From Balneolaceae bacterium (GTDB taxonomy: Bacteria; Bacteroidota; Rhodothermia; Balneolales; Balneolaceae), in the NCBI GenBank assembly GCA_003555185.1, contig PWFZ01000217.1, positions 1 through 7,238 of the forward strand: a stretch of DNA of 7,238 nucleotides, read 5' to 3'. Of the stretch, positions 6,218-7,238 are shown piece after piece. A model generated the notes under the pieces. The model was not told the origin of the DNA and did not search any database. It saw only the letters and a program-made list of their open reading frames with translations. The translations under genes were made by a program, and so were the position numbers. Numbering within the stretch: position 1 is the first letter of the stretch; every line of letters starts with the position of its first letter.

Positions 6218-7003
6218 ATGTGGCGATGTAACATACTTATGCAGGCATCAATACCCGTAGTAGCATTACTTTTTTTTGGGGTAATGAACATAGGTACATC
6301 ATCGACTGCTTCAGCACAAACATCAGCTGAAATAATTAACGGCATGGAAGAGCTGATGCGAGGAGAGTCGAGCCGGGCAGAATTAACCATGCGGATTGAG
6401 CGTCCCCGTTATAATCGAGATATCACGATGCGTTCATGGGCTCTTGGAGATGACTATTCGATGATTTTAATTACCGCTCCTGCGCGTGATGAGGGCACAA
6501 CCTACCTCCAGCGGGAGAACGAAATGTGGAACTATCAACCGTCCATAGATCGAATTATTAAAATGCCTCCATCAATGATGTCCCAGTCGTGGATGGGATC
6601 AGATTTTACGAATGAGGATTTGGTGCGCGAAAGCTCAATGGTTGACGAGTATGAGCACAGAATACTTCGAGAAGAAGAATATGAAGGGTATGATACATGG
6701 GTCTTGGAGCTTATTCCAAAACCCGAAACACCGGTAGTTTGGGGCAAAGTGCTAATCTGGGTTGCAAAAGAGAATTACATGCAGTTACGCATAGAAAACT
6801 TTGACCAGCGGGATGAACTTGCCAACACTATTGAATTAAGTGAAGTCAGGGAGATGGATGGCCGGCAAATTCCAACAAGAATGGAAATGACACCTGCAGA
6901 TAAACAAGATCAACGAACAATTTTGATATATGATAGGATTGAGTTTAATGTAGATCTGGAAGAGTCGTTCTTTACACAGCAAAATATGCGAAGAGTGAGA
7001 TAA
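6218..7003 (+). CDS. LolA-like outer membrane lipoprotein-sorting protein
   Basis: The 261-residue product matches the family annotated as 'outer membrane lipoprotein-sorting protein' (LolA-like fold, an open beta-barrel that holds acyl chains). It has a signal peptide, residues 1-33, cleaved probably at ASA|QT, and no lipobox cysteine, so it should be a soluble periplasmic protein. Typical features are an N-terminal helix with AELTMRIERP (about 55-64), repeated strands such as ITAPARDEGTTYL and MWNYQPSIDRIIKMP, the SWMGSDFTNEDL block, the TWVLELIPKPETPVVWGKV stretch, and the end DGRQIPTRMEMTP followed by FFTQQNMRRVR. The family is usually encoded next to FtsX/LolE-type ABC permeases, and a permease start follows after 120 bases, so the two likely form one envelope lipid or lipoprotein transport unit. 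The actual cargo is unknown, and classical LolA is a different, shorter protein. The Shine-Dalgarno favours M1, although M8 would also give a good signal peptide. Confidence 0.88.
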   Translation: MWRCNILMQASIPVVALLFFGVMNIGTSSTASAQTSAEIINGMEELMRGESSRAELTMRIERPRYNRDITMRSWALGDDYSMILITAPARDEGTTYLQRENEMWNYQPSIDRIIKMPPSMMSQSWMGSDFTNEDLVRESSMVDEYEHRILREEEYEGYDTWVLELIPKPETPVVWGKVLIWVAKENYMQLRIENFDQRDELANTIELSEVREMDGRQIPTRMEMTPADKQDQRTILIYDRIEFNVDLEESFFTQQNMRRVR

Positions 7004-7036
7004 CATTGGACAGTGATCAGTTTTGCAGTGGCGTTA

Positions 7037-7054
7037 CTCCCCTTTGAAGGGGGG
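7037..7054. repeat. G/C-rich hairpin after the LolA-like gene, possible dispersed repeat
   Basis: ctcccct (7037-7043) pairs with aggggggt-side bases 7048-7054 over seven positions (one wobble) around a ttga loop; a run of seven G covers 7049-7055. No T-run follows, so it is not an intrinsic terminator. It stands out from the surrounding AT-rich sequence and resembles the 'CCCCTTTGAAGGGG' element that I recall as scattered between genes in some Bacteroidota genomes. Copy number cannot be judged from one window. Confidence 0.5.
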
Positions 7055-7075
7055 GTCAGGAAACTTACACGGTTC

Positions 7076-7119
7076 ATCTGATAACTGACATACTGTTCAC
7101 TGAACTCTGACACACTGAA
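7076..7119. repeat. Imperfect short tandem repeat of about 7-8 bases before the permease start
   Basis: CTGA occurs at 7078, 7085, 7100, 7107 and 7115, with CTGT at 7093 filling the gap, so six CTG[AT] cores are spaced 7, 8, 7, 7 and 8 bases apart. Flanking bases are similar too (ACTGA, ACTGTT, ACTGAA, CTCTGAC, ACTGAA). The array ends five bases before ATG 7124 and occupies the place of a ribosome-binding region. It may be a slippage product, a multi-site binding motif, or chance. Confidence 0.45.
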
Positions 7120-7123
7120 TAAA

Positions 7124-7238
7124 ATGTACTTAAAACTGGCTTGGCGAAATATCTGGAGGAATAAACGGCGAACGCTGATTACGATCAGCTCGATAATGTT
7201 TGCCGTGGTATTTGCACTGTTTCTTGAGTCATTGGAAC
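7124..7238 (+). CDS. ABC transporter permease, FtsX/LolE (MacB) type, 3'-truncated by the window edge
   Basis: Only the first 38 residues are present. They begin MYLKLAWRNIWRNKRRT, the amphipathic, Arg/Lys-rich 'AWRN-[IL]-x-R-[NH]-K-x-R' entry typical of FtsX/LolC/LolE-type permeases, followed by the start of the first transmembrane helix (ISSIMFAVVFALFL, about residues 21-34). These proteins work as inner-membrane subunits with a LolD-like ATPase to extrude lipids, lipoproteins or peptides from the membrane. The upstream LolA-like gene supports a role in envelope lipid or lipoprotein traffic. The ATG has no Shine-Dalgarno, only an A-rich lead (aataaaATG), as is usual in this phylum. Whether a second permease and an ATPase follow cannot be seen. 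Confidence 0.85.
   Translation, partial: MYLKLAWRNIWRNKRRTLITISSIMFAVVFALFLESLE

Overview
The window is 7.2 kb of mid-GC bacterial DNA with every recognisable gene on the + strand. The gene families (choice-of-anchor B protein, a second alpha-oxoamine synthase paralogue, an S9 peptidase, a protein with LA_2272-type repeats, a LolA-like/FtsX-type permease pair) and the near absence of Shine-Dalgarno sequences suggest a member of the Bacteroidota/Balneolota/Rhodothermota group. This placement is inference; no rRNA or other marker is present.

Layout. 1-798: 3' part of a secreted choice-of-anchor B (LVIVD-type beta-propeller) protein whose 5' end lies outside the window. 799-1120: no intact gene, but a short stretch that reads as the C-terminal tail of a YdhF/COG4989-type aldo/keto reductase, followed by a strong stem-loop. 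1121-2350: a complete PLP-dependent alpha-oxoamine synthase of the clade beside serine palmitoyltransferase and KBL/AONS. 2457-4535: an exported S9 (prolyl oligopeptidase/DPP4-like) peptidase with a complete Ser-Asp-His triad, closed by a textbook intrinsic terminator at 4544-4578. 4666-5925: an exported protein with about twelve 14-16-residue glycine-rich repeats, preceded by an interrupted palindrome that ends three bases before its start codon. 5926-6217: a spacer with no convincing gene. 6218-7003: an exported LolA-like protein ('outer membrane lipoprotein-sorting protein'), the only gene here with a clear Shine-Dalgarno. 7124-7238: the first 38 codons of an FtsX/LolE-type ABC permease that runs off the right edge.

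How the genes relate. The clearest functional unit is the last one: a periplasmic LolA-like carrier followed by an ABC permease, probably the start of an operon for moving lipid or lipoprotein through the envelope. The others look like independent transcription units, since gaps are 106-322 bases with a terminator or hairpins between them. Four of the five products with enough sequence to judge are extracytoplasmic. No mobile element, CRISPR array, tRNA or rRNA was seen. The most noteworthy items are the orphan reductase tail, the repeat protein, and several unexplained inverted or tandem repeats in the leaders. I found no clear evidence of a wholly new multi-gene system.
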